DNA from: Nanobdellota archaeon
Lineage (GTDB): Archaea; Nanoarchaeota; Nanoarchaeia; Woesearchaeales; GW2011-AR9
DNA: 64,000 bases
Reading direction: 5' to 3'
Assembly (NCBI GenBank): GCA_002687775.1
Contig: NZBF01000018.1
Coordinates: 1-64,000, forward strand
Shown: in pieces, positions 43,617-52,569 of the stretch
Layout of the letters: the number at the start of each line of letters is the position of its first letter
Position numbering within the stretch: position 1 is the stretch's first letter
Program-made: the position numbers and the translations under genes
Notes under the pieces: generated by a model
The model's database searches: none
What the model was told of the DNA's origin: nothing
The model's input: only the letters and a program-made list of their open reading frames with translations

Positions 43617-44063
43617 ATGTTAGATTATAAATTAGTGAAAATGGCAAAAAATCTTTTCCTATTAGACACCCAAATCTGGATAGATCATTACTTAGAACGT
43701 GGACCTGATGGAATCTACGGAGAACAAGCTTTAAAATTAATTCTAAAAATAATTGAAGATGATGCAAAAGTTGTTTTCTCCAACTTTAACGAGAAAGAAA
43801 TGAAAGCCATTGGACTTTCGCAGACAGGAATTAACTCTCTTCTTTCAATGATTAAACCAAATCATATCAAAAGAGTTTCTGTAACAAAAACCCAATTTGA
43901 AGAAGCACATAGATTAGCAAAGCAGAGAAATATTCCATTTGGAGATTCAGTTCATGCTATACTCGCAAGAGATAATGATGCTCAGATGGTTTCTAGAGAC
44001 GAAAAAGATTTCAGAAAAATAAAAGACATAAGTGAATATAAAGAACCAAAAGATCTAATCTAG
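43617..44063 (+). CDS. PIN-domain protein (VapC-like ribonuclease candidate)
   Basis: 148 residues. The PIN acidic residues are seen as D in FLLDTQIWID, E in NFNEKEMKAI, D in FGDSVHAILARD and D in SRDEKDF, so a metal-dependent RNase is likely. The first ATG at 43617 is used; an in-frame ATG at 43641 (MAKNLFLLDT) is a good alternative. It faces a ribbon-helix-helix gene and overlaps it by 9 bases. Toxin function is inferred from the fold and the neighbour. Confidence 0.75.
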   Translation: MLDYKLVKMAKNLFLLDTQIWIDHYLERGPDGIYGEQALKLILKIIEDDAKVVFSNFNEKEMKAIGLSQTGINSLLSMIKPNHIKRVSVTKTQFEEAHRLAKQRNIPFGDSVHAILARDNDAQMVSRDEKDFRKIKDISEYKEPKDLI

Positions 44064-44330
44064 ATTAACACCAAGTTCCTCTGCCATTTCTCGAGCAACT
44101 TTCTCTCTGGTTCTATGTAAATCTTCATCAGTTATATTCCCATGCTTTTTTCGTCCAGCACCATGTAGCCTAAACGCTCGCATCATATATTCTTGCTTCT
44201 CTAAACTAACTAACTTTTCTCTTAACGCTTCTCTAATAAACTCTGCTTTAGTAGCATAATGATGCTTTTTTATTGCTTTCTCTATTTGGACACTAAAATC
44301 ATCTTCAAATTTTACAGTTGTAGCTTCCAT
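44055..44330 (-). CDS. Ribbon-helix-helix protein (antitoxin-like)
   Basis: 91 residues starting MEATTVKFEDDFSVQIEKAI, with a beta strand followed by two helices (YATKAEFIREALREKLVSL), the fold of CopG/VapB-type antitoxins. The C-terminus is charged (EELGVNLD) as expected of a toxin-binding region. The ATG at 44330 is preferred over upstream starts because it begins the fold. A repeated operator-like sequence precedes it. The gene converges on the PIN gene, not in the usual tandem order. Confidence 0.7.
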   Translation of the reverse strand: MEATTVKFEDDFSVQIEKAIKKHHYATKAEFIREALREKLVSLEKQEYMMRAFRLHGAGRKKHGNITDEDLHRTREKVAREMAEELGVNLD

Positions 44331-44337
44331 TGTAATC

Positions 44338-44356
44338 CTAAGTAATACTAAGTAAT
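44338..44356. repeat. Tandem 9-bp repeats, likely antitoxin operator
   Basis: CTAAGTAAT occurs at 44338-44346 and 44348-44356, one helical turn apart, just upstream of the antitoxin-like gene's ATG and next to its TATA region (TTTATATATT). Spacing of 10 bases suits cooperative binding by ribbon-helix-helix dimers. Probable autoregulation. Confidence 0.55.
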
Positions 44357-44562
44357 ATATAAACTTTGGGGTGTAATTTAGAATTTTTTGCCATTTTCTT
44401 ATAAGAAACATAATCTCACTATAAACTGATCGGTTCGGGCGGTCGCTTGCGTCATAACTTCTCCGCATTTACATGCTACGATGGGAACATAAAGTCCCCC
44501 CTGCATAACATCATTAAGTCCAATTCACAACACTTAAATACCATTACAAAAAGCAAAAAACA

Positions 44563-45603
44563 ATGATTCCAAAGATAGGTATTCTTATTGCATGCAGAAT
44601 GAAGTCACAGAGATTAACAAGGAAAGCTGTCCTGCCGATTGTTGGCAAGCCGATGATTATCCATCAAATTGAACGGATGAAATCAAGTAAGTTTGCTGAT
44701 GAAATTGTTCTTTGCTCATCAACACATATGGAAGATCAAGAATTGAAACAATATGCTGAACAAGAAAATATCAAATGGTTTGCAGGAAGTGAAGAAGATG
44801 TTCTCGGCAGATTTATTGCAGCCGCTGAACAATTTGGATTAACTCATGTTGTGAGAGTTACAGGTGATAACCCACTTACTGACCCTGAATATATTGACCG
44901 ATTAATTGATAACCATTTTGCCACTGAATCTGATTTTTCCAGAACTGAACAGTTACCCATCGGAATGAATGCTGAAGTAATCTCATTATGGTGTTTAAAG
45001 AAAGCTCATGAATTGGCAGATGATCCTAACAAAAGTGAGTACATGACTGCGTATTTGAAACAACCGAAATATTTCAAAATAAATATTATGGATGTTGATG
45101 AGTTGCACAGTGAGAAAGAAATGCGACTTACTGTTGATTACCAGGAAGATTTAGATGTCATGGAACGTATTTATTCAGCTCTTTATTACAATGGAAGAAT
45201 TTTTTCAATAACTGAAATTGTTACTTTATTGAACACAGAAAAAGACATTTTGGAATTGAACAATTCAATCGATGAACGGCCACTACCAAAAGTAAGCATG
45301 GGCGGTGAACTAGATCCAAACTTAAAAAATGTGGTAATTGTAGGCGCTGATCTTAACGGACCTTCAGGAGATATTATCAAAAAAATAAGAAATGAAAAAT
45401 CATTCAACATTCTTGGATTACTTGATGATGATGAGAAACATCAATATTTACAATATGATGGTATCCCTGTCATTGGAAGAGTTTCAAACATAACAAAAGA
45501 TAATCTCCCAGAAAATTCTTCAGTAATTGTTGGATTAGATGAAGGAAGACAAAAAGTTGAGGAAGAGTTAAGGAAAGAAGGTATCAATGTTATTTCTCTG
45601 TAG
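44563..45603 (+). CDS. SpsF-type cytidylyltransferase fused to a PglD-like domain
   Basis: 346 residues. The N-terminal half (1-235) is a nucleotidyltransferase of the SpsF/NeuA-like group (IACRMKSQRL, GKPMIIHQIERM, VRVTGDNPLTDPEYID), which activates sugars as CMP conjugates. The C-terminal half (about 255-346) begins NVVIVGADLNG and contains LGLLDDDEKHQY and GIPVIGRV, the nucleotide-binding N-terminal part of PglD-type sugar acetyltransferases, without a left-handed helix. A CTTAAATA box lies about 28 bases before the start. Likely role: activated sugar synthesis for the glycan locus. Confidence 0.8.
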   Translation: MIPKIGILIACRMKSQRLTRKAVLPIVGKPMIIHQIERMKSSKFADEIVLCSSTHMEDQELKQYAEQENIKWFAGSEEDVLGRFIAAAEQFGLTHVVRVTGDNPLTDPEYIDRLIDNHFATESDFSRTEQLPIGMNAEVISLWCLKKAHELADDPNKSEYMTAYLKQPKYFKINIMDVDELHSEKEMRLTVDYQEDLDVMERIYSALYYNGRIFSITEIVTLLNTEKDILELNNSIDERPLPKVSMGGELDPNLKNVVIVGADLNGPSGDIIKKIRNEKSFNILGLLDDDEKHQYLQYDGIPVIGRVSNITKDNLPENSSVIVGLDEGRQKVEEELRKEGINVISL

Positions 45604-45617
45604 ACTCTTTCACAACG

Positions 45618-45625
45618 TTTATAAA
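45618..45625 (+). promoter_or_regulatory. TATA box of the glycan operon 45647-49398
   Basis: TTTATAAA about 27 bases before the ATG at 45647; genes to 49398 then follow with overlaps or very short gaps. Confidence 0.55.
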
Positions 45626-45646
45626 CAATTTTTCTGACAAAGATGT

Positions 45647-46300
45647 ATGAGTTTGTTTGCTATCATCCCCTGCTATAACGAAGAGAAAACTATTGCTGAT
45701 GTCATTGATATCACTCAAAAACATGTTGACCACGTTGTCGTTGTTGATGATGGATCCGCGGATAACACTGAGGCAATTGCTCAACTAACTGGAGTTACCG
45801 TACTACGACATGACGTCAATTTAGGAAAAGGAGCAGCATTAAAAACAGGGTGTGATTATGCATACATGCACCATGCTTCAAAAATGGTAGTATTGGATGG
45901 TGACGGTCAGCATGATGCTAATGAAATTCCTCGATTTGTTGAAGCATTAAAAAAGAATGATATTGTGTTTGGATCTCGAACATTTTCAAAAGAGATGCCT
46001 TCCGTACTGAAGAAGGGAAATGAGGGGTTAAATTTGATTGTCCAGCTTTTATATGGAGTCAAATTAAAAGATACACAATCAGGGTTCCGAGCATTCACTG
46101 TAGAGAGTTACAAAAAAATAAGATGGACAGCTACCGACTACAGCATGGAAAGTGAGATGATTGCTAATGTTGGCAAGAATAAGTTGAGGTACAAAGAATT
46201 GGAAATTAAGACAAAATACTTGGATAGGTATAAAGGAACAACCGTTGTCGACGGATTAAAGATTGGAATGAGTATGTTGTTATGGAGACTTAGGAAATGA
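45647..46300 (+). CDS. Dolichyl-phosphate mannose synthase-like glycosyltransferase (GT2)
   Basis: 217 residues. GT2 signatures are IPCYNEEKTIADV, VDDGSADNT, NLGKGAAL, LDGDGQHD (metal-binding) and DTQSGFRAF. This set is typical of enzymes that place a sugar on dolichyl phosphate, with no C-terminal membrane helices. It probably supplies lipid-linked monosaccharide. The next gene (DUF2304 membrane protein) overlaps by 4 bases and commonly accompanies such enzymes. Confidence 0.85.
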   Translation: MSLFAIIPCYNEEKTIADVIDITQKHVDHVVVVDDGSADNTEAIAQLTGVTVLRHDVNLGKGAALKTGCDYAYMHHASKMVVLDGDGQHDANEIPRFVEALKKNDIVFGSRTFSKEMPSVLKKGNEGLNLIVQLLYGVKLKDTQSGFRAFTVESYKKIRWTATDYSMESEMIANVGKNKLRYKELEIKTKYLDRYKGTTVVDGLKIGMSMLLWRLRK

Positions 46301-46635
46301 CAATAATTGGTATTCAAGTGTTAGGTGTACTTTTCGCTGGGTTTATGTTCTACTTAACATTCTTACATCAAAGAAGAAATGAGTTTACCGCTAAAGAAAC
46401 ATTATTTTGGTTTGGTACATGGGTAGCATTTCTGCTGTTAGTTATTTTTCCAACCACTTTAGACTTTTTTATCAAAGGCGTTCTCGGTTTTTCAAGAAAA
46501 TTAGATTTCTTTATCGTACTTGGTTTCATGTTTCTGCTTGGGATACTTTTTCACACGTACATTATTATGCGGAAAACACAGAATAGAGTTGAAAAATTAG
46601 TTCGACATATGGCCATTGAGAGAAAGAAAAAATGA
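46297..46635 (+). CDS. DUF2304 family membrane protein
   Basis: 112 residues with three membrane helices (about 5-22, 33-52, 68-92) and a basic C-terminus. The charged loop RRNEFTAKETLFWFGTWVAF and the order helix-loop-helix-helix match DUF2304, small proteins found next to dolichyl-phosphate sugar synthases. Start overlaps the preceding gene (ATGA), and its stop overlaps the next by 4 bases. Confidence 0.8.
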   Translation: MTIIGIQVLGVLFAGFMFYLTFLHQRRNEFTAKETLFWFGTWVAFLLLVIFPTTLDFFIKGVLGFSRKLDFFIVLGFMFLLGILFHTYIIMRKTQNRVEKLVRHMAIERKKK

Positions 46636-47735
46636 ACATTCTTTTTGTATGTGAAAATTATCTCCCACATTTTGGGGGAGCTGAAGTAGTATTCAAAAAT
46701 TTAGCTGAGAGATATGTAGAGTTAGGACATTCTGTAGATTTGGTTACTCACCGAATGCAAGGAACTAAAAAAAATGAAATTATTGGAGGAGTTACTATTC
46801 ATAGAATTCCTTCACTGTACTCACGGTACTTGTTCACATTTTCATCAATTCTTAAAACAGTACAGTTAGCAAAAAAAAGTGATATTATTCAAACAACGAC
46901 GTTCAATGGAGCAGTTCCTGCCTGGATTGCAGGCAAAGTAACAGGGAAGAAAGTGGTGTTAACTGTCCATGAAGTCTGGGGCGGGAAATGGAAAAAAGTG
47001 ACTGGTTTTTCTCATCTGAAATCATGGTTGCATGAATTTCTGGAATGGTGTATTTACAAATTACCATTTGACAAATATGTATGTGTCTCTGAAGCTACTC
47101 GTAAGGATTTGTTGAAGAGAATTAATGAAAAAAAAGTCCAAGTAATTCACAATGGGTTTGATTATGACTTTTGGAATCCTGATAATTATGATGCTCGAAA
47201 ATTATTGCCCAATAACTATGTTTTTTTCTCCTGGGGACGACCTGGCGCATCAAAGGGGTTTCAGTATGTTATCAAAGCAATGAGTATTGTTCGAAAAAAA
47301 ATTCCTGGTGCTCGCTTAGTGCTTATGTTTGGATCAGCTGACAAATATAAGAAAAAGTTTCTTGAATTGAAAAGGTTGATTAGGGATAAAAATTTACAGG
47401 ATGTTGTGAAAATTTTGAGACCTGTTCAACATGGTGAATTAGGACACATTTTGAAAAGTATTGACTGCGGAGTTGTTCCTTCCGTTGCGGAAGGATTTGG
47501 GTACAATGCCATTGAAGTTACTGCCATGGGAAAACCTGTAATTGTCAGCGATGCTGGTTCACTTCCCGAAGTTGTAAGTGGTGAACATGTTATTTTCGAA
47601 TCAACAAATGTTCCTGACTTGGCAAAGAAAATGATTGCTGTTCATAACGGAGAAGTTGTGAAAACTCCTATTAAAAAGTTTGAGTGGAAGTCTACCATAG
47701 ACAACTATTTAAAGACATATAAGTCGGTCATGTAA
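46632..47735 (+). CDS. Family 4 (GT-B) glycosyltransferase
   Basis: 367 residues. Typical GT4 features are the N-terminal FVCENYLPHFGGAEV loop, the middle VQVIHNGFD segment, and the C-terminal nucleotide-sugar site with PSVAEGFGYNAIEVTAMGKP (ExxxxxxxE motif). It transfers a sugar from an activated donor to a lipid-linked acceptor on the cytoplasmic side. It overlaps the DUF2304 gene by 4 bases and ends one base before the next start. Confidence 0.88.
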   Translation: MNILFVCENYLPHFGGAEVVFKNLAERYVELGHSVDLVTHRMQGTKKNEIIGGVTIHRIPSLYSRYLFTFSSILKTVQLAKKSDIIQTTTFNGAVPAWIAGKVTGKKVVLTVHEVWGGKWKKVTGFSHLKSWLHEFLEWCIYKLPFDKYVCVSEATRKDLLKRINEKKVQVIHNGFDYDFWNPDNYDARKLLPNNYVFFSWGRPGASKGFQYVIKAMSIVRKKIPGARLVLMFGSADKYKKKFLELKRLIRDKNLQDVVKILRPVQHGELGHILKSIDCGVVPSVAEGFGYNAIEVTAMGKPVIVSDAGSLPEVVSGEHVIFESTNVPDLAKKMIAVHNGEVVKTPIKKFEWKSTIDNYLKTYKSVM

Positions 47736-47736
47736 G

Positions 47737-49398
47737 ATGAAAAAAAGTATTAAAATATTGTTTGTAATTTTAGTAGTAGGTTTACTTCTACGAACTTTGG
47801 CAGCACATAATGCACATTTAAATCCTGATGAATTGGCGTACGCATTAACACCAGTGAACATCATTTCAACAGGTAAAATTTCAACATTCCATCAATCTCC
47901 TGCATACTTTTATTTGACGGATATGGCCTACTCGTTATTTGGAGTGAGTGCTTTAACGAGCAGATTAACTGGTGTTGTATTCGCAAGTTTGACAATCCTC
48001 GTGGTTTTCTTGCTGGCAAACGAATTTTTCAGGAATAAAAAGAAGTCATTGATTGCTGCATTTCTTTTTGCAGTGTCAGGATATGCCATCCAATTTAACA
48101 CAGAAATGGACGGTATCACTATTTTCTTTGTGTTACTCAGTATGTTATTTTACATGAAAGGATTCAAGAAAGACGAATTTTATTTGTTGTCAGCATTGTT
48201 CCTGGGACTAGGTTTAGTGAACAAACCTCTCGCTGCACTGTTAGTTCCGTTGTATATTGGGCATTACTTTGCACGCACAAGGAAGTTTCCCAAGAAAAGA
48301 ATGAGAGTTGTCTTCTATGCGGCATTGATGGTTTTGATAATTCTCATGCCTATATTTTCGTACAATTATTTGTTGTATAAGGAGAAGAACACAGTCGATA
48401 TTTTCTTCTCATCATATTTATCTGATGTTAACCAAAATCAATACGCCGGGTTAGGTATAGATAAGCCATGGAATTTTAACAGGTTTACAAAAGTTGCCGT
48501 GGACAAAGCGAAGGCACTCCTATGTTTTGATGCTATCATTTTCTTACTGGGAATTTTGGGATTACTTTTAGCCTTAAAGAAGAAAGAGAAATGGACAGGA
48601 TTGTTCATTTCTTTCATTGCATTATATGCAATATTTTTATGGGGTAAAGGCGGTGGTGGTAGTGCAAATCATCAAGTTTTCTTTATTCCATTTTTAGCTA
48701 TTGGAGCAACGTATACTTTACTGAAAATATCTTCTCATCTTCGTTTAAAGAAAAACGTATTAATGGGAGTACTGGGAATCATATTAATTGTTAACGTAAT
48801 TTCTATTTCAGACGTTCTTACAGAACAATCTGCACTTGGTCAATTGCAAGATGTCGCGAGAGATTTTGAAGAAGGTTCCCTGGTTTTAGTTGATGAGCGG
48901 ATTTACCTTGGGAATGTTGCATGGGCATTCCATGACCAAAATTATATTACCACAAAGGATTTTGAACAATTTGTTAATCAGCAACCTGCACTTCCTGGAG
49001 AACCTGAACAGATTACCACTTATTTCATTGAATGTGTTTCAAAAGATTGTGGTTGGGGACGAGGGTTGAAAGATAATATTGAAATACAGCAACGAGCAGA
49101 TACCATTGCAAATGTTTTCCAGCAGGGGTCGCCTGAAGGTTTAGAAATTACTGATGGTATGGACACATACAAAGTGTTGGAAACAAAAAGTTTAATGAAA
49201 GCTTCGTTATTACCAGTAACTGAATTAGGTCATTGGTTTTATTTATATTCTGTAGATTGGAAAGCTCAAGGACAGGAATTTGATGCGTATTCCAGTCGAG
49301 GATTCTTACATAAGTTAGGGAAAGTTATTTTGTGGATTGACATTCTACTTATTCTTGGAAGTATCTGGTTTATTTTCAGGTATCTCTTTTTTCGGTAA
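47737..49398 (+). CDS. GT39/ArnT-type membrane glycosyltransferase
   Basis: 553 residues with about 12 membrane segments and a C-terminal soluble part of about 180 residues. After the first helix the loop NPDELAYALTPVNII carries the D-E pair of GT-C catalytic loops, and QSPAYFYLTDMAY follows. It probably moves a sugar from a dolichyl-phosphate donor outside the cell. It resembles the protein at 50039-51760, with which it shares the helix order and a soluble tail with an ECVSKDCGWG-like motif. Confidence 0.8.
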   Translation: MKKSIKILFVILVVGLLLRTLAAHNAHLNPDELAYALTPVNIISTGKISTFHQSPAYFYLTDMAYSLFGVSALTSRLTGVVFASLTILVVFLLANEFFRNKKKSLIAAFLFAVSGYAIQFNTEMDGITIFFVLLSMLFYMKGFKKDEFYLLSALFLGLGLVNKPLAALLVPLYIGHYFARTRKFPKKRMRVVFYAALMVLIILMPIFSYNYLLYKEKNTVDIFFSSYLSDVNQNQYAGLGIDKPWNFNRFTKVAVDKAKALLCFDAIIFLLGILGLLLALKKKEKWTGLFISFIALYAIFLWGKGGGGSANHQVFFIPFLAIGATYTLLKISSHLRLKKNVLMGVLGIILIVNVISISDVLTEQSALGQLQDVARDFEEGSLVLVDERIYLGNVAWAFHDQNYITTKDFEQFVNQQPALPGEPEQITTYFIECVSKDCGWGRGLKDNIEIQQRADTIANVFQQGSPEGLEITDGMDTYKVLETKSLMKASLLPVTELGHWFYLYSVDWKAQGQEFDAYSSRGFLHKLGKVILWIDILLILGSIWFIFRYLFFR

Positions 49399-49431
49399 AC
49401 ATTTATAAATGAGAAATTCTATGAGATATAT

Positions 49432-50004
49432 ATGAAAAAAGATATCAAGATTGCTTTCGATAAGAACAAATGTACTGGTGCAGGGAAATGTGCCGCGGTG
49501 TATAATGATCGATTTAGATTGCAGCGCGGGAAGGCACGTATTAAAGGAGTTTCACCACAGGATGGTGTGTTTTCTGTTTCCATAAAAGCAAACGATGCTG
49601 AATTAGAGAAAGCAATATTATCTTCTCGAGTATGTCCATCTGGAGCTATTGCAGTAACTGATGAAAATAAAAAAAAATTAGTGAAGAAAAGAAGTGCAGT
49701 GAATGCTAAGATTGTAAATGCCAAATATGATGACAACACTGAATTCAAGATTGACAGAAAAGGATATTTTTTGATAAGAGTTAATGAACGGACATCACGG
49801 ATTGAAGTTGCGTTTTGTAACAAAGATCATGAGATTACCTTAAAGGTTATCGGTAAAAAACCTATTGATATTTATCATACTATTTTGAATAAAGAGAAAG
49901 TTCCCATTCGAAAAGATCACGCTGCTTATTTGGGAAGAGAATTACAGAAAGCTTATTTCGCTCTTTCTAAGGGATTGAATTATATTCAAGATGAAGAACT
50001 TTAA
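49432..50004 (+). CDS. Ferredoxin-DUF4346 fusion protein
   Basis: 190 residues. A ferredoxin-like N-terminus has Cys14, Cys20 and Cys68 (CTGAGKC, RVCPSGAI), suited to a single [3Fe-4S] or [4Fe-4S] cluster with a missing ligand. The C-terminal domain (about 108-190: YFLIRVNERTSRIEVAF, HAAYLGRELQKAYFAL, YIQDEEL) matches DUF4346, found in archaeal pterin-related proteins. Its presence between two GT-C glycosyltransferases is unexplained. A TTTATAAA box about 27 bases upstream gives its own leaderless transcript. Confidence 0.75.
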   Translation: MKKDIKIAFDKNKCTGAGKCAAVYNDRFRLQRGKARIKGVSPQDGVFSVSIKANDAELEKAILSSRVCPSGAIAVTDENKKKLVKKRSAVNAKIVNAKYDDNTEFKIDRKGYFLIRVNERTSRIEVAFCNKDHEITLKVIGKKPIDIYHTILNKEKVPIRKDHAAYLGRELQKAYFALSKGLNYIQDEEL

Positions 50005-50038
50005 TAAAGAATATAAAGGATAACATTCTCAACTTTCC

Positions 50039-51760
50039 GTGAAAAAGACAACATTAATTCTATTAGGAATCATTCTACTAGGTCTACTCCTGAGAGTACA
50101 AGTAGCAGGGAATGTTCACGTTAATTCAGATGAAGCCATCTATGTCACGCACGGTCTGGGTTTCATTGATTCTGGAAGGATTTCTGTCTTTGAACAATCA
50201 CCAACGTATTACTACCTCTCAGATTTAGTTTATACCTATTTCAATCTCAGCTCGACAACGGGACGGTTACTTTCAATAATTGGAAGTGTACTATCAATCA
50301 TCTTAATTTATTTCATCACAAAAAAGTTCTACAATAAAAATGTTGGATTACTCGCAGCTTTTTTATTTTCAATCTCAGGATTTGCCATTGCATTCAACAC
50401 CGAAATGGATATGCTGATGTATTTCTTCATTTTACTTAGTATGTATTTCTTGATGAAAGCGATGGATGAAGAAAAAGAAATTGGTAAGTATCACTTACTT
50501 TCAATGTGTTCGTACGTCCTTGCGGTGATGATTAAACCATTGGCAGTTCCCGCAATAGTTCCGTTGGCCGTTTATTACATTTCAAAAAGGAGAAAAAGTT
50601 CGTTAACCAATCATTTGAAAGTTATCGGAATATTTTTCATTGTTGGAATTGCGTTATCGTCACCCGTACTTACTTATAATTACATATTGTATAAAGACCA
50701 GGGAATAGTTGACGGTGTTTTCTCACAATATTTTAACATACCACTAGAGGAATATAAAGATTATCAAGTAGACAAAGAATGGAGTGTTTCTTACTTATCA
50801 AATAGGTTTAAAGATATCACACATAAAATGTTTACAAAAGATTTTTTCTTACTGTTTTTCGGATTGCTTGGGTTAGGAATCTCGGCTTGGCGACATAAAA
50901 ATAAAATAAATTACTTATTCATACCACTTTTCATAGTTTATTTCTATTTCATGGGGATACATGGTGGACAGAACCATTACATTATTTTCATGGCAATGTT
51001 TAGTGTATATGCAGCAGTTAGCATACGTTGGCTTATTGCGAGAAAGGAAAAATATTTTCCATTTATCACAATGCCCAGGAAAAAATTATTTTACTGGTTC
51101 TTGGCAATCATTGTAGTCGTTAACATTTTTGCCATCCGTGGACCATTAACTGATAAAGCAGCAACTAATCAATTACAAGAATTTTTTTCAACAATTGATA
51201 ATAAAAATACGCTAGTTATAGTTGATCCAAACATGTATACGGCTTCAAGAAATTATGCATTTGCCCATAACAATTTTGTGTGGGCTGACGATTTCTCACA
51301 ACACATAGATTATTTCCATAAGGACCCTTCGAAACCTCGAAGGGTTACGTCCTATTACGTTTACTGCGCCAGTGGTGATTGTGGTTGGGGAAGTGGAAGA
51401 AATAATACTGAAATAAATCAACAATCTTCACTCAAATTTATCAAAGATGTGTATGGAGAACCAAAAGCTATTGCAACGTTCTCAGATAATTTAAAGAAGG
51501 GATCGTACACTTATGAAGCATTCATGGGAGATATGACTGTTCCTGGGAATTACTTAGGATATGTTCACAACAGAGATAGATTTTTTTCTCACGCATTCAA
51601 TTATTTCAATGATGACCAAACATTTGATTACATTGATGTAGAAAAACTTAATTTCACGGATCGTTTATTGTATAAAATCTCACGAATGTTACTTATCCTG
51701 CAGGTATTTTTTTCCATAGCACTAATGATATACACAGCATTACTACTTCGACGAACGTAA
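50039..51760 (+). CDS. GT39/ArnT-type membrane glycosyltransferase, second
   Basis: 573 residues starting at GTG, with TATAAAG about 27 bases before it. Paralogue of the protein at 47737: the same loop (NSDEAIYVTHGLGFI), about 12 membrane segments and a soluble C-terminal domain with YVYCASGDCGWG, close to ECVSKDCGWG in the other. The shared Cys-Gly-Trp-Gly motif is a family mark of this pair. Likely a dolichyl-phosphate-sugar dependent transferase. Confidence 0.8.
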   Translation: MKKTTLILLGIILLGLLLRVQVAGNVHVNSDEAIYVTHGLGFIDSGRISVFEQSPTYYYLSDLVYTYFNLSSTTGRLLSIIGSVLSIILIYFITKKFYNKNVGLLAAFLFSISGFAIAFNTEMDMLMYFFILLSMYFLMKAMDEEKEIGKYHLLSMCSYVLAVMIKPLAVPAIVPLAVYYISKRRKSSLTNHLKVIGIFFIVGIALSSPVLTYNYILYKDQGIVDGVFSQYFNIPLEEYKDYQVDKEWSVSYLSNRFKDITHKMFTKDFFLLFFGLLGLGISAWRHKNKINYLFIPLFIVYFYFMGIHGGQNHYIIFMAMFSVYAAVSIRWLIARKEKYFPFITMPRKKLFYWFLAIIVVVNIFAIRGPLTDKAATNQLQEFFSTIDNKNTLVIVDPNMYTASRNYAFAHNNFVWADDFSQHIDYFHKDPSKPRRVTSYYVYCASGDCGWGSGRNNTEINQQSSLKFIKDVYGEPKAIATFSDNLKKGSYTYEAFMGDMTVPGNYLGYVHNRDRFFSHAFNYFNDDQTFDYIDVEKLNFTDRLLYKISRMLLILQVFFSIALMIYTALLLRRT

Positions 51761-52471
51761 TTTGCCAATTGAATACAGATGTTCGCCCACGGGAAATACA
51801 AAATTGTTCTCAAGATGTTTATACCAGAAATTAAGTAATTTATCAGTAAAAAAGTTTACTGCACCAAAGGGATATTCATCTTTCTTGAAAATTTTCAGGT
51901 AAAGTGCGCCGAAAATCATTGCGAAACTGTAATATTTTTGGTACATGACTCTGTATCCTGTCCTGTTTAGCTTAGATTTCATTGATTTTTTTGTGTATCT
52001 TCTAAGATGGCCTATGCGTCTATCCCTTAAATTAAATAGGGAAGAAAATGCTGGAACAGTAATTATAATATGCCCATTTTCTTTCAAAAGATGTTGTGCA
52101 TCTTTCATCATTTGTTCATCTTCTTCAATGTGTTCAAGAACCCCAGCAAACAAAACAACATCAAATTTTTCTTCTGGTTCAAATTTGTTCAATTCGGTAA
52201 TATGAAACTGTACCGGGATATTTTTTTCTAAAGATTTCTTGCGTGCTAACTCAATTAACCGGGGACTTATATCAATCCCAGTTACATCCAAATTTTTCTC
52301 TGCGAGATATGTCGTAACTTTCCCTAAACCACACCCTATATCAAGAACACGCCGAGCACCCGTTTTTTTAATGAGTTTAAGTATACCTTCCGCACGCTGC
52401 TCATTATAATTCTCCACTTCTTTATCAAGAGTAATTTCAGCTAATTCAGTTTGGAACTGTTCATATTGATT
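51743..52471 (-). CDS. Class I SAM-dependent methyltransferase (UbiG-like)
   Basis: 242 residues from the ATG at 52471; a CATTTAAATAC box about 30 bases before it supports that leaderless start over the in-frame upstream ATG at 52531. Motif I is VLDIGCGLGKVTTYLA, followed by DVVLFAGVLEHIEED and a C-terminal RRIGHLRRYTKKSM region common in small-molecule or lipid methyltransferases. It converges on the GT39 gene with an 18-base overlap. Substrate unknown; lipid or glycan carrier is plausible. Confidence 0.8.
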   Translation of the reverse strand, partial: NQYEQFQTELAEITLDKEVENYNEQRAEGILKLIKKTGARRVLDIGCGLGKVTTYLAEKNLDVTGIDISPRLIELARKKSLEKNIPVQFHITELNKFEPEEKFDVVLFAGVLEHIEEDEQMMKDAQHLLKENGHIIITVPAFSSLFNLRDRRIGHLRRYTKKSMKSKLNRTGYRVMYQKYYSFAMIFGALYLKIFKKDEYPFGAVNFFTDKLLNFWYKHLENNFVFPVGEHLYSIGKLRSSK

Positions 52472-52569
52472 CATACAAATATTCTGTTTTTTAGTTGTAT
52501 TTAAATGTATCTGCAATGGTACGTGTTTCATAGGAACATATTTATATCAACTATTTTACTTGATGAAAA

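Noticed and set aside
44398..44562. A tRNA-like patch with GGTTCGGGC near 44430
   Set aside because: No acceptor stem, anticodon arm or CCA-end partner could be built around it.
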